A stretch of DNA of 64,000 nucleotides from an uncultured Clostridia bacterium (GTDB lineage: Bacteria; Bacillota; Clostridia; Oscillospirales; Ruminococcaceae). This document shows positions 33,516-42,020 of the stretch, one piece after another. Where the stretch lies: assembly GCA_945923775.1 (NCBI GenBank), contig CAMELR010000006.1, positions 1 to 64,000 on the forward strand. The letters run 5' to 3'. Made by a program: the position numbers and the translations under genes. The number at the start of each line of letters is the position of its first letter. Positions within the stretch are counted from its first letter, which is position 1. The notes beneath the pieces were generated by a model that was not told the origin of the DNA, did not search any database, and was given only the letters and a program-made list of their open reading frames with translations.

Positions 33516-34442
33516 ATGGCTTCAACACAATTCAACACTAATTCCAACGGCGAAAAGGGCGGAAAGAAATTCGGTTTCTGGGCGCTTATCATCGTGATCA
33601 CCCTGGCGGTGCTGATACTTATTTTCAACAGCTTCACGGTAGTAAACGAAGGCTACATCGGAGTAAAGTACCAGTTCGGAAAGATAGTTTCCAGCGACCT
33701 TTCAGCAGGACTCAACATGCATATCCCGTTCATTGAGGAGATCCAGCAGGTCGACACCCGCGAGCAGATTTATTCTGTCCAGACCGACGCCTACACCAGC
33801 GACACGCAGACCGTTGACAACCTGGGTCTGAAGCTCAACTATTACTACGACGGCACCAAGCTCCCGGAGATAATACGCACCATCGGTATCAGCAACGTTG
33901 AGACCAAGCTGCTTGTTCCGAATGTTGCGAAGATATCCAAGGACGAGATAGGCAGGGTAAAGGCGGAGGATCTCGTACAGAACCGTTCCGACGTTCAGAA
34001 CGCGATATACGAATCCCTTAAAAAGACTCTGGAGCCGCAGGGGATCATCGTGACAGCGTTCGCGATCGAGAACCTCGCATTTGAGGACGCTTTCGAGCAG
34101 TCGATCCAGGCGAAGGTGATAGCGGCGCAGGACGCTCTCAAAATGCAGAACAAGACCGCAGAGCGCGAGGAAGAGGCAAAGCAGAAGGTCATCGCGGCGC
34201 AGGCGGAGGCTGACTCCCAGAAGATAAAGGCGGACGCCGAGGCGTACTCCATTCAGGCGGTGCAGGAGCAGCTCGCAAAGAGCCCGAACTACATCGACTA
34301 CCTCAAGATAAACAACTGGAACGGAGTTCTCCCGCAGGCGATCGGCACTGAGGTAAATCCGTTCATCGGGATCGACGCGGCGGCTTCCACTGCAAAGAGC
34401 AGCTCCTCTGCTTCCGCGCAGACAGCTTCAGACGCTGAATAA
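33516..34442 (+). CDS. SPFH/prohibitin-family membrane protein
   Basis: 308 residues. One N-terminal membrane anchor (ALIIVITLAVLILIFNSFTV), then the SPFH domain (VVNEGYIGVKYQFGKIV, SAGLNMHIPFIEEIQQVDTR) and a charged coiled coil rich in Glu/Lys/Ala. Resembles HflK/HflC and prohibitin, which form membrane microdomains and regulate FtsH; no ftsH is adjacent. Strong GAGGAGA site before the start. It follows the CAP gene by 21 bases. Confidence 0.88.
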   Translation: MASTQFNTNSNGEKGGKKFGFWALIIVITLAVLILIFNSFTVVNEGYIGVKYQFGKIVSSDLSAGLNMHIPFIEEIQQVDTREQIYSVQTDAYTSDTQTVDNLGLKLNYYYDGTKLPEIIRTIGISNVETKLLVPNVAKISKDEIGRVKAEDLVQNRSDVQNAIYESLKKTLEPQGIIVTAFAIENLAFEDAFEQSIQAKVIAAQDALKMQNKTAEREEEAKQKVIAAQAEADSQKIKADAEAYSIQAVQEQLAKSPNYIDYLKINNWNGVLPQAIGTEVNPFIGIDAAASTAKSSSSASAQTASDAE

Positions 34443-34520
34443 CTTTAAATATCATCAGGAAATGCCGGGCGGCGTTTGTCGCCCTGCATTTTCCCATTTT
34501 ATAAAGGAAGGGTAACAGAA

Positions 34521-36869
34521 TTGGATTACACAACATTAAAACGAAACGCGCTTACCAGCTTCTTTTCCAGAACTAACGAAATGCAGCGCCGTGCGGTGTT
34601 CCGCGTGAAGGGAGCAGTCCTGATAATCGCGGGCGCGGGCAGCGGAAAGACTACAGTGCTCTGCAACCGTATCGCTAACATGATGAGATTCGGCAACGCG
34701 TATCTTGACGAGACCGTCCGCGATCTCACGCCGGATCAGGAGCAGTTCCTCCAGGATTTCCCCTCGATGGAAAAGACCCCGGAGAATGCGGAGCGCCTTG
34801 CGGAGATCGTTGCAGTCGAGCCGGTGCAGCCCTGGAATATCCTCGCGATAACCTTCACCAACAAGGCGGCGGGGGAGCTTCGTCAGCGCCTTATCGACAT
34901 GATAGGCGAGGACGCGGAGAAGATAAACGCGTCAACGTTCCACTCTGCGTGCGTGAAGATACTGCGCCGTGAGATCGAAAACCTCGGCTACCAGAGGAGC
35001 TTCACGATTTACGACGACGATGATTCCAAGCGTATCATCAAGGACGCCATGAAGAAGCTGAACCTTGACGAAAAGGTGTTCAATCCGAAGGTGTTCAAGA
35101 ACATGATCTCCCGCTGCAAGGATAAGATGATATCCCCGGAGGAGTACGCGCCGATGGCTAACGCTTCCGGCGAGCTGATGGAGAAGCGCTGCGCGGAGGT
35201 CTACACCGAGTACCAGAGCGCGCTCAGGAGCGCCAGCGCGGTGGATTTCGACGATATAATCTACCTCACAGTAAAGCTGTTCGAGGATTTCCCGGACGTG
35301 CTTTCGCACTACCAGCACCTTTATAAATACATAATGGTCGACGAGTACCAGGATACGAACGTTGCACAGTACCGCCTTATCTCACTGCTTGCGGGGAACA
35401 ACGGAAACCTCTGCGTGGTCGGCGACGATGACCAGTCAATTTACCGCTTCCGCGGCGCGACTATCGAGAATATCCTCAGCTTTGAGAAGCAGTACCCCGG
35501 CTGCGAGGTAATAAAGCTCGAGCAGAACTACCGTTCCACCGAGAATATCCTGAACGCTGCGAACGCCGTGATACGCAACAACAAGCAGCGCAAGGACAAG
35601 CAGCTCTGGTCTGCGCTGGGCGACGGCGACAAGATCAAGTGCTGCAATTTCGAGAGCGAGATAGCTGAGGCGCGTTTCGTTGCCGACACTATCCTTGACG
35701 GCGTGAAGGAAGGCAAGCATTATACGGATTACGCGCTGCTGTACCGCAGCAACTCCCAGTCGAGGAGCTTTGAGAACACCCTGGCGCGTTCGGGAATTCC
35801 GTACACCATCGTGGGCGGTCTGCGGTTCTACGACCGCAAGGAGATACGCGACATCATGGCTTACCTCGCGGTGATAAACAACCCGTATGACTCCGTGCGT
35901 TTCCGCAGGATAATTAACGAGCCGAAGCGCGGTATTGGCGACGCCACGGTTGAGGAGATAATCCGTATCTCCGACGGACTGCATATTTCTCCGGTGGAGG
36001 TCTGCCGCGAGGCTTCGCAGTTTGAGTCGCTTTCGAGAAAGTCGGCTGCGCTGAAGGCTGCCGCAAATCTGTTTGACGAGCTGGACGAGCTTGCGGATTC
36101 GCTCCGCCTGGACGAGCTTATCGACGCCGTTGCGGAGAAATCCGGATACATCAAGGCAATGCAGGCTCTGGGCGAGGAAGGCTCCACACGTATTGAGAAC
36201 ATCAACGAGCTGAAATCCAACGCCCTGACGATGATACAGGAGAACGAGGATACCACGCTTCCGGACTTCCTCGAGCAGGTGGCGCTGGTTTCCGACCTTG
36301 ATAGCTACGACGGCGACCTTGACCGCGTATCGCTCATGACGATGCACAGCGCGAAGGGACTGGAGTTCGACACGGTATTCCTTGTAGGCGCTGAGGATAA
36401 TATTTTCCCGAGCTACCGCAGCATAAACGACCCCGCCGAGATGGAGGAGGAGCGCCGCCTTGCATACGTAGCGATAACCCGCGCGAAGCGCATGCTGTAT
36501 GTAACGCACACGTCCTACCGCGTGCTCTACGGTCAGACGATGAGAAACCGCCTGTCGACGTTTATCCGCGAGATACCGGAGGAGTACATCGAAAAGACCG
36601 GCGACCGTCCGAAGCAGGCGTCGACCTGGAAGAAGCCGGAGAAGCCGAACTACCTTGCTCAGGAAGCGGCGAAGATGGTAACGAAGCCGACGCCGGTAGT
36701 ATCCGGAATAGTATTTGCGCCGGGCGACCGTGTGAAGCACAACGTATTCGGACAGGGAACTGTAGACGAGGCGAAGCGCATGGGCAACGACACAATGCTG
36801 ACGATCAGCTTTGACAACGGTCAGGTGAAGAAGGTAATGGCGAACTTCGCCCGCATTGAGAAACTGTGA
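34521..36869 (+). CDS. pcrA: UvrD/PcrA-family DNA helicase
   Basis: 782 residues, superfamily 1A 3'-5' helicase used in repair and in displacing RecA or RNA polymerase. Motifs in order: Q motif NEMQRRAV, Walker A IAGAGSGKTT, motif II VDEYQDTN, motif III GDDDQSIYRFRGA, motif IV EQNYRST, motif V TMHSAKGLEFD, motif VI VAITRAKRML. The C-terminus ends in a Tudor-like segment (GDRVKHNVFGQGTV), which in PcrA contacts RNA polymerase. TTG at 34521 with GGAAGGG upstream is preferred; the frame extends further back without a ribosome site. Confidence 0.95.
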   Translation: MDYTTLKRNALTSFFSRTNEMQRRAVFRVKGAVLIIAGAGSGKTTVLCNRIANMMRFGNAYLDETVRDLTPDQEQFLQDFPSMEKTPENAERLAEIVAVEPVQPWNILAITFTNKAAGELRQRLIDMIGEDAEKINASTFHSACVKILRREIENLGYQRSFTIYDDDDSKRIIKDAMKKLNLDEKVFNPKVFKNMISRCKDKMISPEEYAPMANASGELMEKRCAEVYTEYQSALRSASAVDFDDIIYLTVKLFEDFPDVLSHYQHLYKYIMVDEYQDTNVAQYRLISLLAGNNGNLCVVGDDDQSIYRFRGATIENILSFEKQYPGCEVIKLEQNYRSTENILNAANAVIRNNKQRKDKQLWSALGDGDKIKCCNFESEIAEARFVADTILDGVKEGKHYTDYALLYRSNSQSRSFENTLARSGIPYTIVGGLRFYDRKEIRDIMAYLAVINNPYDSVRFRRIINEPKRGIGDATVEEIIRISDGLHISPVEVCREASQFESLSRKSAALKAAANLFDELDELADSLRLDELIDAVAEKSGYIKAMQALGEEGSTRIENINELKSNALTMIQENEDTTLPDFLEQVALVSDLDSYDGDLDRVSLMTMHSAKGLEFDTVFLVGAEDNIFPSYRSINDPAEMEEERRLAYVAITRAKRMLYVTHTSYRVLYGQTMRNRLSTFIREIPEEYIEKTGDRPKQASTWKKPEKPNYLAQEAAKMVTKPTPVVSGIVFAPGDRVKHNVFGQGTVDEAKRMGNDTMLTISFDNGQVKKVMANFARIEKL

Positions 36870-36890
36870 TCAGGAGGACTGCGAAGATAC

Positions 36891-37928
36891 ATGAGTAAGA
36901 CTACGATAAACATGATGTCCAGCGCCACATCGGTAAAGGGTCAGGGCGTAGGCTCTGCATATATAGAGCAGGTCGGGCTTGTAAGCAGCGAACTTTCCGA
37001 CAAGTTCGAGGTCACGATAAACAAGCGCATTAAGGCGGACATCACACATTACCACACGATAAACCTCGGATATTATCTTTCGATGAAGTCCCGCACGAGC
37101 AGGGGAAAGTCGGTGGGGTATGTCCACATGCTGCCGGAAACGGTGGAGACAAGCGTGAATCTGCCGCGGTTCATGAAGCAGATATTCTATAAGTACATGA
37201 TCAGCTTCTACAAGCGCATGGATTATCTTGTGACGGTTAATCCGTATTTCATCGGCAGGCTGGCGCACTACGGCGTTGATAAATCGAAGGTTACGTATAT
37301 CCCGAACTTCGTTTCCTCAGAGGTGTTCCACCCGGTTTCCTCGGAGGATAAGCTGAAGCTGCGCGAGAAATACGGAATAGATAAGGATAAATTCACCGTT
37401 ATCTGCGCGGGTCAGCTCCAGGTGCGCAAGGGAGTTTTCGATTTCATCGAGGTTGCTAAGCGCATGCCTGATGTGCAGTTCGTATGGGCGGGAGGATTCT
37501 CGTTCGGCAAGATCTCCGACGGCTACGGCGAGATAAAGAAGATCTGCGATGATCCGCCGGCAAATGTGAAGCTGCTCGGAATAATCGACCGCGAGTACAT
37601 GAACGAGGTGTACAATCTGGGCGACGTGATGTTCCTGCCCAGCTTTGAGGAGCTGTTCCCGATGACGATACTTGAGGCGATGTGCGTTAATATCCCGGTG
37701 TTCCTGAGAGGGCTTGATATCTACCCGGATATTCTGTTTGACTTCTACAGCAAAGCTGACGATGTTGACGGTTTCGTTAAGGAGCTTGACAGGCTCCACA
37801 ACGATAAGGAGTATTACGCGCAGCAGTGCGAGGCTTCCAGGCGCGGGAACCAGTTCTATTCGAGAGAACATGTAACCAAAATGTGGGACGAGTTTTACTC
37901 GATGGTCAGGGATTCGATCAAGAAATAA
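36891..37928 (+). CDS. GT4-family glycosyltransferase, probably glycolipid synthesis
   Basis: 345 residues, GT-B fold. The C-terminal nucleotide-sugar site is clear: TVICAGQLQVRKGVFDFIEV, then VMFLPSFEELFPMTILEAM with the E-x7-E motif. The N-terminal half (MSSATSVKGQGVGSAYIEQV, GYYLSMKSRTSRGKSVGYVH) resembles the glucosyl-diacylglycerol synthases of Gram-positive bacteria. A glycolipid or lipoteichoic acid anchor is therefore the likely product; other GT4 roles cannot be excluded. 21 bases after pcrA; terminator directly follows. Confidence 0.83.
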   Translation: MSKTTINMMSSATSVKGQGVGSAYIEQVGLVSSELSDKFEVTINKRIKADITHYHTINLGYYLSMKSRTSRGKSVGYVHMLPETVETSVNLPRFMKQIFYKYMISFYKRMDYLVTVNPYFIGRLAHYGVDKSKVTYIPNFVSSEVFHPVSSEDKLKLREKYGIDKDKFTVICAGQLQVRKGVFDFIEVAKRMPDVQFVWAGGFSFGKISDGYGEIKKICDDPPANVKLLGIIDREYMNEVYNLGDVMFLPSFEELFPMTILEAMCVNIPVFLRGLDIYPDILFDFYSKADDVDGFVKELDRLHNDKEYYAQQCEASRRGNQFYSREHVTKMWDEFYSMVRDSIKK

Positions 37929-37931
37929 ATC

Positions 37932-37961
37932 AGAGCCGCAGGTTTTACTGCGGCTTTTTTT
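37932..37961 (+). terminator. Terminator after the GT4 gene
   Basis: AGCCGCA and TGCGGCT pair around an 8-base loop, followed by TTTTTTT. Confidence 0.85.
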
Positions 37962-38014
37962 GAGGAGCGTGTGAACGATAAAATGTTGTTTGCAGGTTTG
38001 TCTATACTTTGAAC

Positions 38015-38091
38015 CGCCCCTTGACTCCCGATAGGGTGTTGCTGAAAGTTATAAAAACTCACGCACAAATTATAGTTTATCTCAACTAAAA
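38015..38091 (-). repeat. Dispersed intergenic repeat, copy 1
   Basis: Read on the minus strand it begins AGATAAACTATAATTTGTG and ends CCCTATCGGGAGTCAAGGGG. The same blocks in the same order occur near 49.1 and 56.2 kb (plus strand), so this is one family of about 80-120 bp elements. No coding content. Confidence 0.65.
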
Positions 38092-38155
38092 CCACAGCCC
38101 CACCCCGCCAGTCAACCGAAGCAAAACAAAATCTGGAATTCCTATAAATTATCAC

Positions 38156-38184
38156 TTGAAACCGCGCGGAATATATGCTATAAT
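38156..38184 (+). promoter_or_regulatory. Promoter of the HAD-ArsC-CNNM unit
   Basis: TTGAAA (38156-38161), 17 bases, TATAAT (38179-38184). Confidence 0.75.
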
Positions 38185-38246
38185 ACAATATAAAGGCGCA
38201 AAGCCATAGATAAAAGAACAAGCAGAACAAAAGCGAGGAAATACAT

Positions 38247-39056
38247 ATGATAAAGCTTATCGCAAGCGACATGGACGGCACCCTGCTCAACGACAGGAAG
38301 GAACTCCCCGGGGATTTCTTCGAGGTATTCGACGAGCTGGAGCGCCGCGGGATTAAATTCACAGTGGCAAGCGGACGCTCCTTCGACGCGGTTGCACACC
38401 TGTTCCCTGAGGAATACCGCACCCGTCTGGACTTTATCTGCGACAACGGCGCAAACGTTATCCATGAGGGAAAGCAGGTCAGCGTGACTCCGCTCGACCG
38501 CCCGACCTTTGAGCAGCTCATCAGGGCATGCGAGGACATCGGCGGGCTGCGCGTGCTCGTTTGCGCCGGCAGAGGAACATACCACCTCACCGCTGACGCG
38601 GAATTCAGTGCGGAGATCGCGAAATACTACAAGAACCACATACCCTGCGATGACCTCCTTTCCGTCGACGACGTGATCTACAAGCTCGCCGTCTGCGACA
38701 TGAAGGGAACCCAGCAGCACGCCAAGCCCGCCATCGACGCGATATTCGGCGACCGACTCAACGTGCAGGTCTCCGGTCCCATCTGGATGGACGTCATGGG
38801 CGCCGGGGTCAGCAAGGGGAGCGCTCTCAGGGCGCTCGGCAAGCACCTCGGGATCTCCGCTGAGGACACTATGGCGTTCGGCGATTTCTACAACGACGCG
38901 GACATGCTCAAGTATGCCGGCTGGAGCTTCGCAATGGAGAACGGTCACCCGGACATCAAGCGCATGACCCGCTTCCTTGCACGCAGCAACAACGAAAACG
39001 GAGTACTCCGTGCGATACGGCAGTACGCTTTACAGGAGGATTCGATCAAGGCATGA
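38247..39056 (+). CDS. Cof-type HAD phosphatase
   Basis: 269 residues. HAD motif I LIASDMDGTLLN with the nucleophile Asp, motif II FTVASGRSF, Lys of motif III in VSKGSALRAL, and motif IV MAFGDFYNDADML. A C2-type cap lies between motifs II and III. Such Cof-like enzymes dephosphorylate sugar phosphates and cofactors such as FMN; substrate not predictable here. Overlaps the next gene by 4 bases (ATGA). Confidence 0.9.
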   Translation: MIKLIASDMDGTLLNDRKELPGDFFEVFDELERRGIKFTVASGRSFDAVAHLFPEEYRTRLDFICDNGANVIHEGKQVSVTPLDRPTFEQLIRACEDIGGLRVLVCAGRGTYHLTADAEFSAEIAKYYKNHIPCDDLLSVDDVIYKLAVCDMKGTQQHAKPAIDAIFGDRLNVQVSGPIWMDVMGAGVSKGSALRALGKHLGISAEDTMAFGDFYNDADMLKYAGWSFAMENGHPDIKRMTRFLARSNNENGVLRAIRQYALQEDSIKA

Positions 39057-39388
39057 ATATCCAGATATTCGGAAAATCCAAGTGCTTCGATACCAAAAAG
39101 GCGGAGCGCTACTTTAAGGAACGAGGAATAAAATTCCAGTCCGTAGATATACTTTCTAAGGGGCTGAGCAAGGGCGAACTCGACAGCGTTGTAAAGGCTC
39201 TGGGCGGGAAGATAGACTCAGTTATCGACGAAAATTCGAAGGACTACGCCGAGATAAAGTACCTGCTCGATTCGGCGAAGCCCGGAAAGCTCGAGGAAAA
39301 CCCGAAGCTCTACAAAACCCCGATAGTCCGCAACGGCAGGCAGGCAACGGTGGGCTACTGCCCCGACGTGTGGAAGAACTGGGAGTAA
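39053..39388 (+). CDS. ArsC/Spx-family thioredoxin-fold protein
   Basis: 111 residues. N-terminal IQIFGKSKCFDTKKAERYFK has a single Cys at the arsenate-reductase position, and the family tail is YKTPIVRNGRQATVGY. The lone Cys and lack of a CxxC separate it from Spx; it is closer to the glutaredoxin-dependent YffB/ArsC-like group. Real substrate unknown. Its start overlaps the HAD stop, so translation is coupled. Confidence 0.82.
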   Translation: MNIQIFGKSKCFDTKKAERYFKERGIKFQSVDILSKGLSKGELDSVVKALGGKIDSVIDENSKDYAEIKYLLDSAKPGKLEENPKLYKTPIVRNGRQATVGYCPDVWKNWE

Positions 39389-39391
39389 TTT

Positions 39392-40648
39392 ATGCAAGTA
39401 GTTCTGATAGTAATTCTGATAATCTGTTCGGCGTACTTCTCCGCAACGGAGACCGCACTGAGCAGCGCGAACAAGATACGCCTCAAACACATGGCGGACA
39501 CCGGAAACCGCGCCGCAGAGCGCACCCTGAACATTCTTGAAAAGTACGACAAGGCTCTGACCACCATACTCATCGGCAACAACATAGTAAACATCGCGTG
39601 CTCGTCAATTGCGACGATACTTGCGATCTCACTGGTCGGCGAGAAGTACGGTTCGCTGGTGTCCACGATCGCGACTACGGTAATCGTGCTCATCTTCGGT
39701 GAGGTTATGCCCAAGAGCATCGCGAAGGATTACCCCGAGACGGTCGCGATGCTTGCTTCCGGCGTTATTTCGTTCCTGATGGTTATTTTTACGCCGTTCT
39801 CAGCGCTGTTCATTCTGCTGAAAAAGGGAGTTTCAAAGCTTATGCACAGCTCCGATAAGGTCAGCATGACCGAGGAGGAGCTAAAGGTCATGATCGACGA
39901 GATCGAGGACGAGGGAGTGCTTGAGCAGCAGGAAAGCAACCTGGTACGCAGCGCGCTGGAGTTCGACGAAATAACCGTCGACGAGATAATCACGCCGCGC
40001 GTCCGCATAACCGCCGTGGAGATAGGCGACGACACCGCTTCGGTGCGGCAGAAGTTCCTTCAGGAGGAATACTCCCGCATGCCGGTGTACGAGCGCACGC
40101 TTGACAACATCGTAGGCATAATCACCGAGAAGGAATTTTTCAAGCAGTACGAAAAAAGCACCGATTTCACGATACGCAGCATTATGCAGGAAACGCTGTA
40201 TCTCCCGCAGATGCAGAAGCTTTCCGAGGTGTTCCGTACCATGCAGAAGCAGAAGTGCCACATGAGCGTGGTGCTCGACCAGCACGGAGGCACCCTCGGC
40301 ATCGTAACGATGGAGGATATCCTTGAGGAGCTTGTGGGCGAGATATGGGACGAGAGCGACGAGGTGAAATCCCCCGTTACCGTGGTCGGTAACAATGTTT
40401 TCGAGGTCTACGGCGATGTCTCGCTGAATTCGCTCAGGCGCTTCCTGACCGCCCGGGACATTCCGGCGGAGATAGAGAGCGAGGCTCACACCGTGGCTGG
40501 CTGGGTGCTAGGGCTGTTCGGGAGCATTCCTAAAAACGGCGACATCACCCAGACCGACGACTTCATAGTAACAGTACTCGACGCGGCTGCGCTTCGCGTG
40601 AATAAGGTACGCATCGAGATAAAAAATGACAGGAAAGACGAGGATTGA
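39392..40648 (+). CDS. CNNM/CorC-family (hemolysin-like) membrane protein
   Basis: 418 residues. The CNNM domain (about 1-170) has SAYFSATETALSSANKIRLK and about four membrane segments with VLIFGEVMPKSIAKDYPE; two CBS domains follow (ITPRVRITAVEIGDD; EDILEELVGEIWDE), then a CorC_HlyC domain (DGDVSLNSLRRFL-like). Members export Mg2+ or related cations. Despite the old name there is no evidence for haemolysin activity. 3 bases after the ArsC-like gene. Confidence 0.9.
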   Translation: MQVVLIVILIICSAYFSATETALSSANKIRLKHMADTGNRAAERTLNILEKYDKALTTILIGNNIVNIACSSIATILAISLVGEKYGSLVSTIATTVIVLIFGEVMPKSIAKDYPETVAMLASGVISFLMVIFTPFSALFILLKKGVSKLMHSSDKVSMTEEELKVMIDEIEDEGVLEQQESNLVRSALEFDEITVDEIITPRVRITAVEIGDDTASVRQKFLQEEYSRMPVYERTLDNIVGIITEKEFFKQYEKSTDFTIRSIMQETLYLPQMQKLSEVFRTMQKQKCHMSVVLDQHGGTLGIVTMEDILEELVGEIWDESDEVKSPVTVVGNNVFEVYGDVSLNSLRRFLTARDIPAEIESEAHTVAGWVLGLFGSIPKNGDITQTDDFIVTVLDAAALRVNKVRIEIKNDRKDED

Positions 40649-40651
40649 CGC

Positions 40652-40903
40652 ATGATAGAATTCAGATATGACACACAGCTCCTTATTGAAGGCGAGGGTC
40701 TTGACGAGGACGCGATAAACGAGTATATCCGCACAAACTTCAAGGGAGATTCCCTGCTTGCGGTGGGCGACGACGAGCTTATCAAGCTCCACTACCACAC
40801 GAATGAGCCGTGGAAGGTGCTTGAATACTGCGCCACCCTCGGTGAGATATACGACATCGTAGTCGAGGACATGGACAGGCAGTCCAGAGGGCTTAAAGGC
40901 TGA
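40652..40903 (+). CDS. Standalone FakA C-terminal-like protein
   Basis: 83 residues. GDSLLAVGDDELIKLHYHTN with EPWKVLEYCATLGEIYDIVV closely follows the last segment of FakA/DhaK-like fatty acid kinases (the GD-x-V-x-K-V-H-x-H-T-x-x-P region). The kinase and DegV-like parts are absent. In FakA this end helps the partner FakB bind; a free tail domain is of unknown use. It starts 3 bases after the CNNM gene and its TGA shares a base with the next ATG. Confidence 0.75.
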   Translation: MIEFRYDTQLLIEGEGLDEDAINEYIRTNFKGDSLLAVGDDELIKLHYHTNEPWKVLEYCATLGEIYDIVVEDMDRQSRGLKG

Positions 40904-41871
40904 TGAAAACAGTAATTATCGACAACAGCCTCTGCACGCTGCCCATCGCCGAGGGAACCTCCCCCGAGCTGATATGCCGGTATATCCACGCGCTTGCAGA
41001 GACCGGCGTGAAGTATGTTGAGCTGGATTTCCGCACGGTGATGAAAATGCAGGAGCTTCCCGACTGCGTAGAGTACATATTCCGGCTGGGTGATCCGATG
41101 TTCGCGCAGCTTACGCAGGCGTTCGATTTCAGGTATGTCGTGGTCACAATGCACGACATCAAGGACGAAATAGATGTCGGGAATACTCCGGTGATACTGG
41201 AGATACCCAGGTTTGAAGGGTTTAACCGCAAGCTCCAGGCGTTGGCGCAGAAATTCGTCTCCGGACCTATCTCGATGATAAGGGTGCGCAGCAGCTTCGA
41301 CTTTATGACCATCGAGCAGGCGAAGGAGCTTGTATGGCGCTCAAAGAGCGCGTTTACGGTTCCGATAGACGTCTGCCCAATGGACGCAAAGAGGACGGCT
41401 CTGGACACTGCGCTGAAGGTCTCCAACGCGGGCGTTGACAGTATGACGCTGTGCATGGGCAAGTCAAAGAGCTACGCTTCGCTGGAGGACTTCCTGTTCA
41501 CCATGACGATGGTGTTCAACAGCATGCCCAAGGAGTACAGCATTCCGGCGCTGTGCAAGGCGGAGGCGTACCACCGGATAATTTTCGGTCTGAAATCCGC
41601 CGACCGTATCACCGAGATAATGGAGCATGTGGATTACGACATCTCGCACCTCACAAACACGGACACCGGCGACCGGGTAAAAATGCACGTCAGCCTGAAG
41701 GACCGCATGATGCTCCGCAGGAGCTACGTTTCGGCGCTCCAGCGCTTCGCCGAAGAAGAGGATATCCCGGAGGACATAGCGCAGGAAATATTCGACGCGA
41801 TAGACCATTTTGACATGTCGCTGTACGACCAGAGTTTCGTGCAGGACGAGAAAAACAAGATACTTAATTAA
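40903..41871 (+). CDS. HMGL-like TIM-barrel protein lacking the catalytic RD motif
   Basis: 322 residues. The second half carries PIDVCPMDAKRTALDTALKV followed by SNAGVDSMTLCMGKSKSYAS, matching the D-A-x-R-T...AG...D-x-x-G pattern of isopropylmalate/homocitrate synthase enzymes (DRE-TIM metallolyases). The N-terminus IIDNSLCTLPIAEGTSPELI sits where those enzymes read DTTLRDGEQ, but the catalytic Arg-Asp is missing. It may be a binding protein or have a shifted chemistry. Start shares a base with the preceding stop. I cannot name a function. Confidence 0.65.
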   Translation: MKTVIIDNSLCTLPIAEGTSPELICRYIHALAETGVKYVELDFRTVMKMQELPDCVEYIFRLGDPMFAQLTQAFDFRYVVVTMHDIKDEIDVGNTPVILEIPRFEGFNRKLQALAQKFVSGPISMIRVRSSFDFMTIEQAKELVWRSKSAFTVPIDVCPMDAKRTALDTALKVSNAGVDSMTLCMGKSKSYASLEDFLFTMTMVFNSMPKEYSIPALCKAEAYHRIIFGLKSADRITEIMEHVDYDISHLTNTDTGDRVKMHVSLKDRMMLRRSYVSALQRFAEEEDIPEDIAQEIFDAIDHFDMSLYDQSFVQDEKNKILN

Positions 41872-41876
41872 AATTC

Positions 41877-41901
41877 AAAGGGGCTGGTTTCAGTCCCTTT
41901 T
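41877..41901 (+). terminator. Weak terminator after the HMGL-like gene
   Basis: AAAGGGGCTG and CAGTCCCTTT pair over 10 bases with one G-T pair, loop GTTT, then TT. Confidence 0.5.
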
Positions 41902-41940
41902 GTTATCTGGAAATCCAAAGCAGATGGTTCACTACATTAA

Positions 41941-41975
41941 AAACGGGCAGGCGCCGAGCCTGCCCATAATTTTTA
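41941..41975. terminator. Bidirectional terminator, HMGL-like and DHHW genes
   Basis: GGGCAGGC and GCCTGCCC pair around a 5-base loop; ATAATTTTTAAT follows on the plus strand and GTTTTTAATG on the minus strand. A fragment of the AATTCGGAATT repeat (41999-42019) lies between it and the DHHW stop. Confidence 0.75.
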
Positions 41976-42020
41976 ATACACCGCCGAAGGCGGCACCATA
42001 ATTCCGAATTCTGAATTAAA

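Noticed and set aside
39392-40648. Calling the CNNM/CorC protein a haemolysin
   Set aside because: The old family name is historical; the domains indicate cation transport.
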